A DNA stretch of 10,020 nucleotides. Source: JAQUVS01 sp964389735 (GTDB lineage Bacteria; Bacillota_I; Bacilli_A; RF39; UBA660). Below, piece by piece: positions 1-7,279 of this stretch. Location of the stretch: contig CAYMEJ010000031.1 of assembly GCA_964389735.1 (NCBI GenBank), forward strand, positions 1-10,020, written 5' to 3'. The position numbers were made by a program, and so were the translations under genes. The notes under the pieces are model-generated. The model had not been told where the DNA came from. It was given only the letters and a program-made list of their open reading frames with translations, and ran no database searches. Positions within the stretch are counted from its first letter, which is position 1; each line of letters starts with the position of its first letter.

Positions 1-43
1 CCGGTTATGAGCCGGATGCTCTAACCAACTGAGCTAAGGGTCC
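1..43 (-). tRNA. Partial tRNA with CAT anticodon, probably tRNA-Ile2 (lysidine type)
   Basis: The first 43 bases, read on the minus strand, give the 5' half of a tRNA. There is an acceptor strand beginning GGACCCT, a D-arm with GCTC/GAGC paired around AGTTGGTTA, and an anticodon stem TCCGG/CCGG(A) closing the loop CTCATAA with anticodon CAT at positions 9-7. The 3' half lies beyond the left edge. CAT can belong to initiator Met, elongator Met or the Ile2 tRNA whose C34 is changed to lysidine by TilS. From memory of Bacillus and E. coli tRNAs, the C-rich acceptor strand GGACCC and the CTCATAA loop fit Ile2 best. Elongator Met cannot be excluded without the acceptor 3' strand. It has its own promoter just upstream. 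Confidence 0.93.
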
Positions 44-54
44 ATTGCCTTTTA

Positions 55-83
55 ATAATATCATATTCTTTTTATTTAATCAA
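55..83 (-). promoter_or_regulatory. Promoter of the tRNA
   Basis: On the minus strand there is TTGATT (83-78), a 17-base spacer and TATTAT (60-55). Transcription would start about 5 bases before the mature tRNA 5' end at 43. The match to sigma-A boxes is good (4/6 and 5/6), and the position after the terminator at 94-120 makes an independent tRNA promoter likely. Confidence 0.6.
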
Positions 84-93
84 TAAAAAAATT

Positions 94-120
94 AAAAAAA
101 AGTAGATTTTTTCTACTTTT
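94..120 (-). terminator. Intrinsic terminator of the 139-residue protein gene
   Basis: Read on the minus strand, AAAAGTAGA (120-112) pairs perfectly with TCTACTTTT (106-98) around an A5 loop, and the U-tract continues to 94. The stem overlaps the last codons and the TAG stop (115-113) of the gene it ends. Confidence 0.8.
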
Positions 121-532
121 GTAACATATTTAATAAATTTACTTTAAACATATCTTTCTCAGGATTACTTTTTGAAATCATTACACCTTTATATGTACCT
201 AACTCTGCTCTATGTCCTTCTTCTAATATTCCTTCTGGTGTAATATTAGTAAGTAAAATAATATTCTTATCTTCATATATAGTATAATGTAATCTAATCT
301 CACCATGTACTTTTGCAAATAATGAATCAGTTGGTAATTTTAATTCATATGATCTAGTCATTTCTTTTTTATTAACTGATACTAATTCACCTAAAGTTTT
401 ACCAGTTCTTAATGCTGGATAAAAATCAAATGTTAATTTTTTATATGCAAGCATATTATACTTTCTAACTGATCTTTCTTTTTTCTTAAAATCATTTTCA
501 TTTAAATATTCAAATATATAAGTTTGTTTCAT
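113..532 (-). CDS. Protein of unknown function, 139 residues
   Basis: I do not recognise this protein. It has no signal peptide, no membrane segment and no cysteine. The N-terminal 35 residues are rich in Lys and aromatic residues (FKKKERSVRKYNMLAYKKL). The rest looks beta-rich, with alternating strands such as YELKLPTDSLFAKVHGEIRLHYTIYEDKNIILLTN given as positions 62 to 96, and is probably a small cytoplasmic domain. The start is ATG at 532-530, behind AAAAGGGG about 8 bases upstream. It is a single-gene transcription unit: a consensus promoter lies at 596-624, a leader of about 57 bases follows, and the terminator overlaps its stop codon. The neighbours give no clue to its function. The reading frame is clean and codon use matches the window, so it is a real gene; its role is unknown. 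Confidence 0.85.
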   Translation of the reverse strand: MKQTYIFEYLNENDFKKKERSVRKYNMLAYKKLTFDFYPALRTGKTLGELVSVNKKEMTRSYELKLPTDSLFAKVHGEIRLHYTIYEDKNIILLTNITPEGILEEGHRAELGTYKGVMISKSNPEKDMFKVNLLNMLQK

Positions 533-595
533 AATAATTCAACCCCTTTTCATTAAACCCCTTTAATGACACCTAATTATTCTTAAGATGAACAT

Positions 596-624
596 ATTAT
601 AACACAAAAGTCTTATTTTGTCAA
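596..624 (-). promoter_or_regulatory. Consensus sigma-A promoter for the 139-residue protein gene
   Basis: The minus strand reads TTGACA (624-619), a 17-base spacer and TATAAT (601-596), a perfect match at both boxes, with an extended -10 (TGT before TATAAT). It begins directly after the U-tract of the upstream terminator, so the gene is transcribed independently and probably at a high basal rate. Confidence 0.88.
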
Positions 625-625
625 A

Positions 626-650
626 CAAAAAACGAGTTTTCACTCGTTTT
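626..650 (-). terminator. Intrinsic terminator of the surface-protein operon
   Basis: On the minus strand AAAACGAGT (650-642) pairs with ACTCGTTTT (637-629) over a GAAA tetraloop, 9 perfect base pairs, followed by a U-rich run. It starts 7 bases after the TAA stop of the 739-residue protein gene and ends that two-gene operon. Confidence 0.9.
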
Positions 651-657
651 ATATACA

Positions 658-2877
658 TTATTTTGTTAAACTAACACCATTTGCTTCTGCAAGTGCTTCT
701 TCTTCTGTAATAATTTGTTCTATTTGTTGCCCTACTGATTGTTCTTCTGTAGGTTGTTGAATAGATTGTTCTACAGGAGATTGAGCATCATAATATGGAT
801 CATCTTCATGTGATGGTATTGTAGGTTCTGCTGGAGTAATTACTCCACCAATTATACCGTCATCTCCAGGAACTGGATTAACTGGTGTAATTGTTGGTGT
901 TCCAGGTAAACCTATATATGGATCAGTACTAGTTGGAGGTGGAGTTACCACATTTCCAGGTATAGTAGGATCTGTTATCACTTGAGAATGAACAACATTG
1001 TAAGCATAAATCCCCCTATTTTTTGCATCAGAGAATATACCAGCAGCAGTATTAATAATATCACTTTCAGTAACACCATTTAAATGTTGTTGATAATTAT
1101 ATTCACCACTTGTATTTCCATATTGTTTATAGAAATTGTATGTTCCATTTTCAACTGCTTGATAAATTGCAGCTCTATCTACAGCTTTCTTTTCTGCTTC
1201 TTGTTTAGCTTGTTCGTTTTGTTGATCAATTTTCTTATTTGCATCATCAACTGGTCCATCACCTACTAATTTTCTCATTTCAGATTCAGTAAGTGGTGTA
1301 GTTGTGATAGGAGTTATTTTACCAGTATTAGAAGTCTTAGTAGTTACTGTTTTAGTTTTACTACCAGAATTTGTATTAGTTTTAGTACTAAAATCTAACA
1401 TTGGGAATTTATCAAATTCACCTTCTGGATATTTATTATTAGCTATTAAATCAGCTTTAATATATCCCATAACAGTATCTATATCCATTGTATTTTCAGT
1501 TAAAATATCTAAATCAGATTTTTCTTCTGCTGGAGTTTCAACTTTTGCTCCATCAGTCATAGCAGCATCAATGTAACTATACATATCTTCTTTTTGATTG
1601 AAGTTATCTGCTAATTCATCATCTCTTTCAATATATTTATCTTGAACATTACTATACTCTTCAAGTCTACTATACATTGTATTACAATGAGTATCTATTT
1701 CATTATGAAGAGCATCAATTAATCTAACATCTTTACCAGTTTCAGCATCGTTTTCAATAACAACTTTATTATAAGCATTTGTTACTTTTTCACTAGTTGA
1801 ATTCATAATAGTTTGACTAACTAAAACACTTGATAAAATATATCCACCAGAAGTCATATCTTCACTAAATCCAACATATGCTGGTTGACTATTATCATAA
1901 TATGTATTAAATAATTCATCTTTTATATTAATTGCTATATCAGACTTTTGAGTTAATTCTGCTTTATTATAAGAAGCATTTAATTGTTCAAATTTTAAAA
2001 CAGCTGCTTTATCTTTTTCATTTTCAAATAAATTAGCAACATTACTCATTCCAGTTTGATCATAACAATAGAAATAAATCATTTTTGTTACAAAACTATT
2101 TCTAGCTTGTACTATATCATCTTGTTTAATATCTTTTCTACCAAATAATGTAATTGCTTGTTCATCAGTTAAATTATTTTGGTAAACATAGAATGCTAAA
2201 GTTTCTTCTTCAGTAACACCCCATTTTGCAGTTTCACCATTTTCATTTGTTGTAGTCATCCAAGGAGCAGATGAATTAATATTAAATGCAAAATCATGTA
2301 CTTTAGTAGCTACTTCTTTTTGATAAGTTTCAGGAGCATTATTTTTATAATCTTCATAACTATCAAATGCTAATTCTTGAACTTCATCATCAATAGTTGT
2401 TTCTTGTACTACAGGTACTACTTCTTCTTTATCTTTGCATGCTTTAAGTCCTAAAGCAGCTCCACCAACAGCAGCAGCAAGTAAAACTCCTCCTACTATT
2501 TTCTTAGCAATACCGCTCTTCTTAGCTTCTTCAATTTCTTCTTCAGCTTCGTCAAGTCTACCGTATCTTTCGCATTCATCCATATATTGTTGAGATAATG
2601 CAGTCATTAACTTTTCATCATCAACATTATATAATTTCATTATTCCTTTATCTTTTAATTCTTTAGCATAACCTTTTTGTACTTTAATACCATTTTCATT
2701 AGCTAAAGTTTCTAATCTTGAATTAATAACAGATTGAATAGAGGGAATATCTGTAATTGAGTCTGCTTTAATGAATTCAGGCTCTCTATCATTATAGTAT
2801 ACAAATGCACCTACAACAGATTTTTTCCCATCTTCCATTAATTGATTAATTAATTGAATATTTTTAATATCGTTCAT
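658..2877 (-). CDS. Large membrane-anchored extracellular protein, unknown family
   Basis: The protein has 739 residues. Its N-terminal 125 residues are acidic, helical and presumably cytoplasmic. They end in a charged coiled-coil-like stretch (EAEEEIEEAKK, 110-120). One membrane helix follows at about 126-145, rich in Ala, Gly and Val, with Cys147 just after it. Residues 150-739 should be outside: a helical body to about 490, a Thr/Ser/Lys-rich linker near 505-530, a short helical domain, then a Pro/Gly/Thr-rich tail (about 655-700) and a Gln/Glu-rich end. There is no N-terminal signal peptide and no LPXTG sorting motif, so the internal helix is the likely anchor. The start is ATG at 2877-2875 behind a GGGG ribosome site 8 bases upstream. 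It lies 22 bases after the pilin-like gene and shares its promoter. I recognise no catalytic motif; a structural or adhesin role is a guess. Confidence 0.85.
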   Translation of the reverse strand: MNDIKNIQLINQLMEDGKKSVVGAFVYYNDREPEFIKADSITDIPSIQSVINSRLETLANENGIKVQKGYAKELKDKGIMKLYNVDDEKLMTALSQQYMDECERYGRLDEAEEEIEEAKKSGIAKKIVGGVLLAAAVGGAALGLKACKDKEEVVPVVQETTIDDEVQELAFDSYEDYKNNAPETYQKEVATKVHDFAFNINSSAPWMTTTNENGETAKWGVTEEETLAFYVYQNNLTDEQAITLFGRKDIKQDDIVQARNSFVTKMIYFYCYDQTGMSNVANLFENEKDKAAVLKFEQLNASYNKAELTQKSDIAINIKDELFNTYYDNSQPAYVGFSEDMTSGGYILSSVLVSQTIMNSTSEKVTNAYNKVVIENDAETGKDVRLIDALHNEIDTHCNTMYSRLEEYSNVQDKYIERDDELADNFNQKEDMYSYIDAAMTDGAKVETPAEEKSDLDILTENTMDIDTVMGYIKADLIANNKYPEGEFDKFPMLDFSTKTNTNSGSKTKTVTTKTSNTGKITPITTTPLTESEMRKLVGDGPVDDANKKIDQQNEQAKQEAEKKAVDRAAIYQAVENGTYNFYKQYGNTSGEYNYQQHLNGVTESDIINTAAGIFSDAKNRGIYAYNVVHSQVITDPTIPGNVVTPPPTSTDPYIGLPGTPTITPVNPVPGDDGIIGGVITPAEPTIPSHEDDPYYDAQSPVEQSIQQPTEEQSVGQQIEQIITEEEALAEANGVSLTK

Positions 2878-2899
2878 TTTCGTTTCCCCACTTTCTTAT

Positions 2900-4225
2900 C
2901 TATTTATTTCTTGATTTACCAGTCATTGCATATCCAATATTGATAAGTGCTTGATTATTATATGAGCTCCATACATATTTTGTAGTAGCTGCTTGAGTTA
3001 ATTGTCTAACTCTTATTTTATAAACACTAACAGTTTTATATACATTTACTGGATCAGATACTTTCATTAATTTTTTTGAAGGTATTGTTTTATTAATAAA
3101 TACCCCAATTGATTTAGTTTCATATCTTGTACAATTTGCAACTACAACAATTTCACCATTAGATCCTGTTGTTGTTGAAGTAGCAGTAGCGCTTCTTGTT
3201 TGTTTTCTCCATTTAATATATGGTGAATTAGTACAAGTATTACCACATACGTTCCAATCAACACCTACAGCAACCCATCTAGTAGATTCTGTTGGTGCAG
3301 CAGGAACTGAATATCCTGATTTATATTCATTAGTATCTACCCAATCACCATATGAATATAATGTTGAAGTATAAGATGATCCACCAACACGATATGCCAT
3401 ATAATTTTTTTCAGCACATACTTTATATGATACTGAATCAACTTGTGTTGGTACTATTTCTTCAACTAATACATATTTATAAGTAGCTCCAATAGTATAA
3501 TCTAAAACTTGTCTAGTTCCTAAATTAACTACTTGTTTAGTATCAGTCATCTCAAATTTAATATTATCATTTGCAGTATAAGTATATTCACGCCAATCAG
3601 TCCAAGCTGAATATTCTGCTGCAAAACTTTTCTTATATTCATACTCTTTTTCTACATTTGGTACTATCGTTGGAGTAGGAGTAGGTTTTGGTGTATATGT
3701 AGGTTTAACTGTAGGTACAGTAGTAGGTTTTACAATAACTTTATTAGTTGTTGTTTTCTTTACAACTGACTTTTCTTCAGTCTTTTTCTCACATATATCA
3801 GTAGTACAATATGAATAACATCCCATATGTACTAAAATATAATCCTCTTCTTCAGAACATTTTAAATTAACTTTCATTAAATATTCTGTTTCAAGTTTTT
3901 CAAGTGAAACATATGATTTTTCTACATCACATGATTTACCATCTTTATCAACAAATGGAAGTAATAATTTTAAATCTAACATATCTTGTAATGTTAATTT
4001 AGTCTTATCACCCACTTCTTGAGGTAATCTTTCAGTAGTAAAATACATAGTTGCTGCATCTTTCATTTCTTGTAAATTTGCATTAAATATTTGATCCTTT
4101 AACGCATCATTGTTTGGCCAAGGTATTAGCCACATTAATAATAAAACAAAAATTATTATTAATACTAATTTTAGTAGGAAATCTACTAATGGAAACTTTC
4201 TTTTTTCATTTTCTTCGATATACAT
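2900..4225 (-). CDS. Pilin-like single-pass surface protein with Thr/Pro linker
   Basis: The protein has 441 residues. A short charged N-terminus (KRK at 8-10) precedes a very hydrophobic helix at about 13-35. The helix continues into an amphipathic segment and a small domain, about 40-145, with the pattern LTLQDMLDL...DxxGxxCD...SYVSLEK...YLMKVNLKC. That resembles pseudopilin-type domains of Firmicutes, with Cys99 and Cys123 able to form a disulfide; Cys136, Cys140 and Cys145 follow. A Thr/Pro/Lys linker at about 151-192 leads to a Tyr/Trp/Thr-rich, probably beta-rich domain (200-441) with Cys270, 327, 331 and 365. No clear prepilin peptidase site is visible (no G-F-T-L-x-E), so assembly into a pilus is uncertain. 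The start is ATG at 4225-4223 with GGGGGAG upstream. It is the first gene of an operon with the 739-residue protein. Confidence 0.82.
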   Translation of the reverse strand: MYIEENEKRKFPLVDFLLKLVLIIIFVLLLMWLIPWPNNDALKDQIFNANLQEMKDAATMYFTTERLPQEVGDKTKLTLQDMLDLKLLLPFVDKDGKSCDVEKSYVSLEKLETEYLMKVNLKCSEEEDYILVHMGCYSYCTTDICEKKTEEKSVVKKTTTNKVIVKPTTVPTVKPTYTPKPTPTPTIVPNVEKEYEYKKSFAAEYSAWTDWREYTYTANDNIKFEMTDTKQVVNLGTRQVLDYTIGATYKYVLVEEIVPTQVDSVSYKVCAEKNYMAYRVGGSSYTSTLYSYGDWVDTNEYKSGYSVPAAPTESTRWVAVGVDWNVCGNTCTNSPYIKWRKQTRSATATSTTTGSNGEIVVVANCTRYETKSIGVFINKTIPSKKLMKVSDPVNVYKTVSVYKIRVRQLTQAATTKYVWSSYNNQALINIGYAMTGKSRNK

Positions 4226-4257
4226 AATTTCTCCCCCTCTTTGTATATATGTGCCGT

Positions 4258-4286
4258 ATTATAACACAATACTAAAGATTTGTCAA
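4258..4286 (-). promoter_or_regulatory. Consensus promoter of the surface-protein operon
   Basis: The minus strand carries TTGACA (4286-4281), a 17-base spacer and TATAAT (4263-4258) with an extended -10 (TGT). The TGA stop codon of the Smr gene (4285-4283) lies inside the -35 box, so the two units abut with no terminator between them. The leader is about 25 bases. Confidence 0.88.
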
Positions 4287-4537
4287 ATTTTTCTCTTAAT
4301 CTCAACGATTGTACATCCATCGTTCATAAAGTCAATTTTATAACTTTCAACTTTATAATTATGTGATAAAGTATTTTGAACCTCTTTTTTTAAAATTCCT
4401 GTTCCTTTACCATGTACAATAATAACTTTTAAATTACCAATCTTATAATTATCATTGATAAACTCATTTACAAGAATTCTAGCATATTCTCTATCAATTC
4501 CATGTAAATCTAAGCTTGGTAAACTACTATATAACAT
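4283..4537 (-). CDS. Stand-alone Smr-domain protein
   Basis: This 84-residue protein is little more than an Smr (small MutS-related) domain, the module found at the C-terminus of MutS2 and as free proteins. It shows the two hallmark motifs: LDLHG at 9-13, and HGKGTG at 42-47 followed by LKKEV. A final DGCTIVEI strand ends the domain. Smr domains are known to bind structured nucleic acid and often cleave it; the LDLH motif and the HGxGxG loop are the usual active-site elements and both are intact. The rest of MutS2 is absent, so this is not a MutS2 fragment with an obvious missing half nearby. The ATG start (4537-4535) overlaps the kinase stop by 11 bases, with GGTGA 6 bases upstream, which implies translational coupling. 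The TGA stop sits in the -35 box of the next promoter. Confidence 0.9.
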   Translation of the reverse strand: MLYSSLPSLDLHGIDREYARILVNEFINDNYKIGNLKVIIVHGKGTGILKKEVQNTLSHNYKVESYKIDFMNDGCTIVEIKRKI

Positions 4538-5429
4538 CTATTTCACCATAATGAATAACTTCATTAAGACTAGGAACAGAATATCTACCACCAATTCTAG
4601 TAGTTGATATTGCACCTGTTATATTAGAAAGTCTCATTGCATCAACTAAATTATAATCATTCATTAAGAAATATGTAAGTGCACCATGATATATGTCACC
4701 TGCACCAGTTGAATCCAATGGTTTTACCTCTATACTAGGTACTATTATATATTTATCATTATACTTTGTAAAACTTCCACTTGCTTCTAATGTAATAATT
4801 ACATTATTTTTAAAGTCTTCTTCTAATTTTTGATGAATTCTAATAAGATTATCAGTTTCTTCACTAGTAGCAGTCATACCTGTATATTCTTGAGCAAAGT
4901 CATGAGAACATACAAAATATTTTACTAATTTACCCAATTCAATAATTTCTGGTTTAATATTACCTGCATCAAGTACAGTAATAGCACCAGGATTATTTTG
5001 AATAACTTTCTTACAAAATTCAACTTCTCTACCATCTAACATGATAGCATCAACTTTAATATCACAATCTTCAGTTAGGAAAGTCCCTTTATGCCCATTA
5101 ACAATGATAGTTCTACTACCATTAGTTTTATTAGCAATAATGTATGCTGTTGATGTTTTAAAATCCTCAATAGTTTTTAAATATTCAGTATGAACCCCTA
5201 TCTTAGCAAATTCATCTTTTATTCTATCACCATATAAATCATTTCCAACTACACCAGCAAAATGGCTATCCATTCCCCATTTAGCTAATAAATAACAAGC
5301 ATTAGAAGCACTACCTCCACCACATTCGACAGATCCATTAGCCCTAACCTTAGTATTCTCAAGTGGATAATCTTCCAAAGGTAATGTGATATCATAGGCA
5401 GCTTGCCCAATACACATAACTTTTTTCAT
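4527..5429 (-). CDS. PfkB-family carbohydrate kinase (ribokinase-like)
   Basis: The 300-residue protein is a full-length PfkB/ribokinase fold. It shows the N-terminal strand VMCIGQAAYD, the substrate-side GGGSASNA (37-44, the place of ribokinase GGKGANQA), VVGNDLYGD, and the C-terminal signature DSTGAGD (239-245). In that signature GAGD forms the anion hole and Asp245 is the expected catalytic base. It phosphorylates a sugar or nucleoside-like alcohol with ATP in the cytoplasm; the substrate cannot be read from the sequence. I start it at ATG 5429-5427, where AGGTGA lies 4 bases upstream. A TTG six codons earlier is in frame but would put the ribosome site inside the gene. It overlaps the Smr gene downstream by 11 bases. 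Its mobile lid, rich in Asn and Lys, is ordinary for the family. Confidence 0.92.
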   Translation of the reverse strand: MKKVMCIGQAAYDITLPLEDYPLENTKVRANGSVECGGGSASNACYLLAKWGMDSHFAGVVGNDLYGDRIKDEFAKIGVHTEYLKTIEDFKTSTAYIIANKTNGSRTIIVNGHKGTFLTEDCDIKVDAIMLDGREVEFCKKVIQNNPGAITVLDAGNIKPEIIELGKLVKYFVCSHDFAQEYTGMTATSEETDNLIRIHQKLEEDFKNNVIITLEASGSFTKYNDKYIIVPSIEVKPLDSTGAGDIYHGALTYFLMNDYNLVDAMRLSNITGAISTTRIGGRYSVPSLNEVIHYGEIDVI

Positions 5430-5433
5430 ATTA

Positions 5434-5439
5434 TCACCT
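5434..5439 (-). promoter_or_regulatory. Ribosome binding site deciding the kinase start
   Basis: AGGTGA on the minus strand, with its AGG core 7 bases before ATG 5429-5427. This selects the ATG over the in-frame TTG at 5447-5445, which has no ribosome site of its own. Confidence 0.75.
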
Positions 5440-5446
5440 ATAATCA

Positions 5447-5455
5447 ATTATAACA
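5447..5455 (-). promoter_or_regulatory. Possible extended -10 promoter of the kinase-Smr operon
   Basis: The minus strand has TGTTATAAT directly after the U-tract of the preceding terminator. The -35 region falls in the hairpin and matches poorly (TTTTAA at 17 bases). The predicted start leaves a leader of only about 12 bases. The -10 match is good but the promoter is uncertain. Confidence 0.4.
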
Positions 5456-5486
5456 AAAAAAGAACTATCTTAAAAGACAATTCTTT
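5455..5486 (-). terminator. Intrinsic terminator after the mannosyltransferase gene
   Basis: On the minus strand AAAGAATTGTCTT pairs with AAGATAGTTCTTT (two G-U pairs) and runs into a U7 tract at 5461-5455. A T-run on the plus strand (5489-5494) would allow bidirectional use. It is nearly the same element as the terminator at 7280-7310. Confidence 0.8.
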
Positions 5487-5494
5487 AATTTTTT
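5455..5494. repeat. Direct repeat copy 1 flanking the mannosyltransferase gene
   Basis: This 40-base stretch matches 7280-7318 in the same orientation at about 36 of 40 positions by hand alignment, with three substitutions and one single-base gap. It contains the whole terminator hairpin plus the A- and T-runs on both sides. Confidence 0.65.
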
Positions 5495-5503
5495 ATCATT
5501 TTT

Positions 5504-7246
5504 TTAAAAAATCCAACTACTAAACCATTTTAATGAATCAATATAACTACTAGATTCAACTTGTCCTGATATTACTGGATAGAAATATATAAATAATAAT
5601 ATTACAACACCTATATAAAATATCATTAAACTATGGTCTTTAATTTTTTCATTAATCCATTTAAACATAGCAACTATAGCAAGCATAATAAATGGTAATG
5701 TTATGTAGAAATGATACATAAACATAACTCTTCCAATGAAAACATATGGAAGCCAAGTACATGCAATAAATGCTAATATAAACATATTACTTTGTTTTCT
5801 AGTTTTCTTCTTTAATAAAGAGATAACTAAATATAACATAGCAGGAATTCCAACCCACCATATAGCTGGATTACCAATACCTACAATTGTAGATTTTAAA
5901 TCTCCACTTAAATATCCTACATAATACCAAACTGGTTTAGTCATTAATGGCCAAGTATACCAATCAGAAGTAAATGGATGTGTAGCCTCTAATGTAGAAT
6001 GATACTTAAACATTTCTCCTGTTTGTTTAAATAAATCACCAAGTGAACTAATATGATATGGATATAAATTAGGAAATAAGAAATATGATAATAGATAAAT
6101 TACAATTGGTATTACAGTAAAGAATACTATAGTCCAAATAATTATCTTTCTAGCATCTTCTTTCTTCATTTCCGCTTTACCTCTATTACGATAAATAAAA
6201 TGTGCAAAGAATATTATTGCTAAAGCTAATCCAACAAATAATCCTGTCCATTTTGTTGCAATAGCACATCCAATAAATAAAGCACTTAATCCTAAATATT
6301 TAATCTTCTTCTTAACATTTGCTTTATTAGTCATAACTAAATACTTAGTCATAAACAATGCTGATAACATTGAGAATAATACTAAGAATCCATCTACTGT
6401 ACCCATTCTAGATTGAGCAAAATGGAAACAATCAAATGTCATTAATACTCCTGCCAATAAAGCATATTTTCTATCAATAAATAATGTCTTAGCAAATACA
6501 TATAATACTGGTATCATTAATAAACCTGCAATAACACCCATTAATCTATATGCAAATGTATTCATACCTAAAACAACTATTGGTATAGATTGAATTAATT
6601 TACCTAATGGTGGATGTACCCATTCATTAGTGTTTAATCCTTCTGTATACTCATATGCAGTTCTAGCAAAATAAATTTCATCAAAATATGCACTATTAGT
6701 ATAACTAATTGTACCAGGAACTGTATCAAGTTCATCTACAACTAAAGTACTTTGATCATCAGCAGCAGTAATACCTAGTTTCATACCATAATTATCATAT
6801 AATTGAACTTCTCCTAAATAACTACCTGCTTGTTTAGATACGATTTTTAAATATTTAAAAGTCTTATCTATTTTTAAATCTTCCCATGTAAATACTGATG
6901 TTTGTTTAAAATCCATCAAATATTCATAATTTGAACCATCATCAGATGTATATAATTGATAATCACCAAATTCTGGACCAGTAAAATGTCTCATAGTTAA
7001 TACATTAGTTTTATCGCCTGTTAAGTTAATAGTAACCTCCGCATTATTTTGGTCAGCCATAAAGAATGTTTGAGGACTTTCTAGAGTACCTAAATCTTTA
7101 AATGCTAAAACAGCAAATATTAGCATTAATACTCCCATAATAATCCAATCTATTTTCTTTATTTTTCTAGTGTTATCAGTGAATATTCCAAAAAAACTCT
7201 TAATTTTTGAAACAGCACTATTTTCTTTTTTAGTTTTTTCTTTCAT
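5504..7246 (-). CDS. PMT-family protein mannosyltransferase (GT39) with discoidin-like loop domain
   Basis: The 580-residue membrane protein belongs to the PMT/GT39 family, which moves a sugar, usually mannose, from a polyprenyl-phosphate donor to Ser/Thr of exported proteins. Visible hallmarks are the acidic pair DE at 189-190 in YFDEIYFARTAYEY, HPPLGK (211-216), the FAYRLMG...IPVLYVFAKTLF helices, SRMGTVDGF, the WPLMTKPVWYYVG loop and the C-terminal FYPVISG...LKWFSSW, all usual for the family. About ten or eleven membrane segments are present. Between TM1 (about 34-50) and the DE motif lies an insert (about 58-151: YTSDDGSNYEYL...TFKYLKIVSKQAGSYLGEVQLYD) that looks like an F5/8 type C (discoidin) carbohydrate-binding fold. 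I start at ATG 7246-7244, ten bases after GGAGG. The ATG ten codons upstream would place that ribosome site inside the gene. No strong promoter is visible, so readthrough of the terminator upstream is possible. Confidence 0.9.
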   Translation of the reverse strand: MKEKTKKENSAVSKIKSFFGIFTDNTRKIKKIDWIIMGVLMLIFAVLAFKDLGTLESPQTFFMADQNNAEVTINLTGDKTNVLTMRHFTGPEFGDYQLYTSDDGSNYEYLMDFKQTSVFTWEDLKIDKTFKYLKIVSKQAGSYLGEVQLYDNYGMKLGITAADDQSTLVVDELDTVPGTISYTNSAYFDEIYFARTAYEYTEGLNTNEWVHPPLGKLIQSIPIVVLGMNTFAYRLMGVIAGLLMIPVLYVFAKTLFIDRKYALLAGVLMTFDCFHFAQSRMGTVDGFLVLFSMLSALFMTKYLVMTNKANVKKKIKYLGLSALFIGCAIATKWTGLFVGLALAIIFFAHFIYRNRGKAEMKKEDARKIIIWTIVFFTVIPIVIYLLSYFLFPNLYPYHISSLGDLFKQTGEMFKYHSTLEATHPFTSDWYTWPLMTKPVWYYVGYLSGDLKSTIVGIGNPAIWWVGIPAMLYLVISLLKKKTRKQSNMFILAFIACTWLPYVFIGRVMFMYHFYITLPFIMLAIVAMFKWINEKIKDHSLMIFYIGVVILLFIYFYPVISGQVESSSYIDSLKWFSSWIF

Positions 7247-7256
7247 TCCCCTATAT

Positions 7257-7261
7257 CCTCC
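7257..7261 (-). promoter_or_regulatory. Ribosome binding site deciding the mannosyltransferase start
   Basis: GGAGG on the minus strand, 10 bases before ATG 7246-7244. It lies inside the longer open frame that begins at 7276, which argues that the shorter start is the true one. Confidence 0.7.
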
Positions 7262-7279
7262 TATAATATATATCATATC

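Noticed and set aside
1084..1576. Open frames of 61 and 90 codons on the plus strand inside the 739-residue protein gene
   Set aside because: They are hydrophobic mirror frames of AT-rich coding DNA, have no ribosome sites, and lie opposite a well-supported gene.
2430..2520. Lipoprotein signal around Cys147 of the 739-residue protein
   Set aside because: The hydrophobic stretch lies 125 residues from the start and the residues before the Cys do not form a lipobox.
3660..3780. Repetitive GTAGGTTTT-like DNA as a possible CRISPR or tandem repeat
   Set aside because: It encodes the Thr/Pro/Lys linker of the pilin-like protein; units are irregular and there are no spacers.
4283..4285. TGA read as tryptophan (genetic code 4), given the mycoplasma-like base composition
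   Set aside because: The Smr domain is complete at this TGA, and conserved tryptophans in the other genes use TGG.
4110..4343. Open frame of 77 codons on the plus strand across the surface-operon promoter
   Set aside because: It runs through the start of the pilin-like gene, its promoter and the end of the Smr gene, all well supported on the other strand.
5736..5924. Open frame of 62 codons on the plus strand inside the mannosyltransferase gene
   Set aside because: It is opposite conserved PMT motifs and has no ribosome site.
5504..7276. Longer form of the mannosyltransferase starting at 7276
   Set aside because: The ten extra residues are encoded by the leader that holds the GGAGG ribosome site, and the start would sit directly after the U-tract of the terminator.
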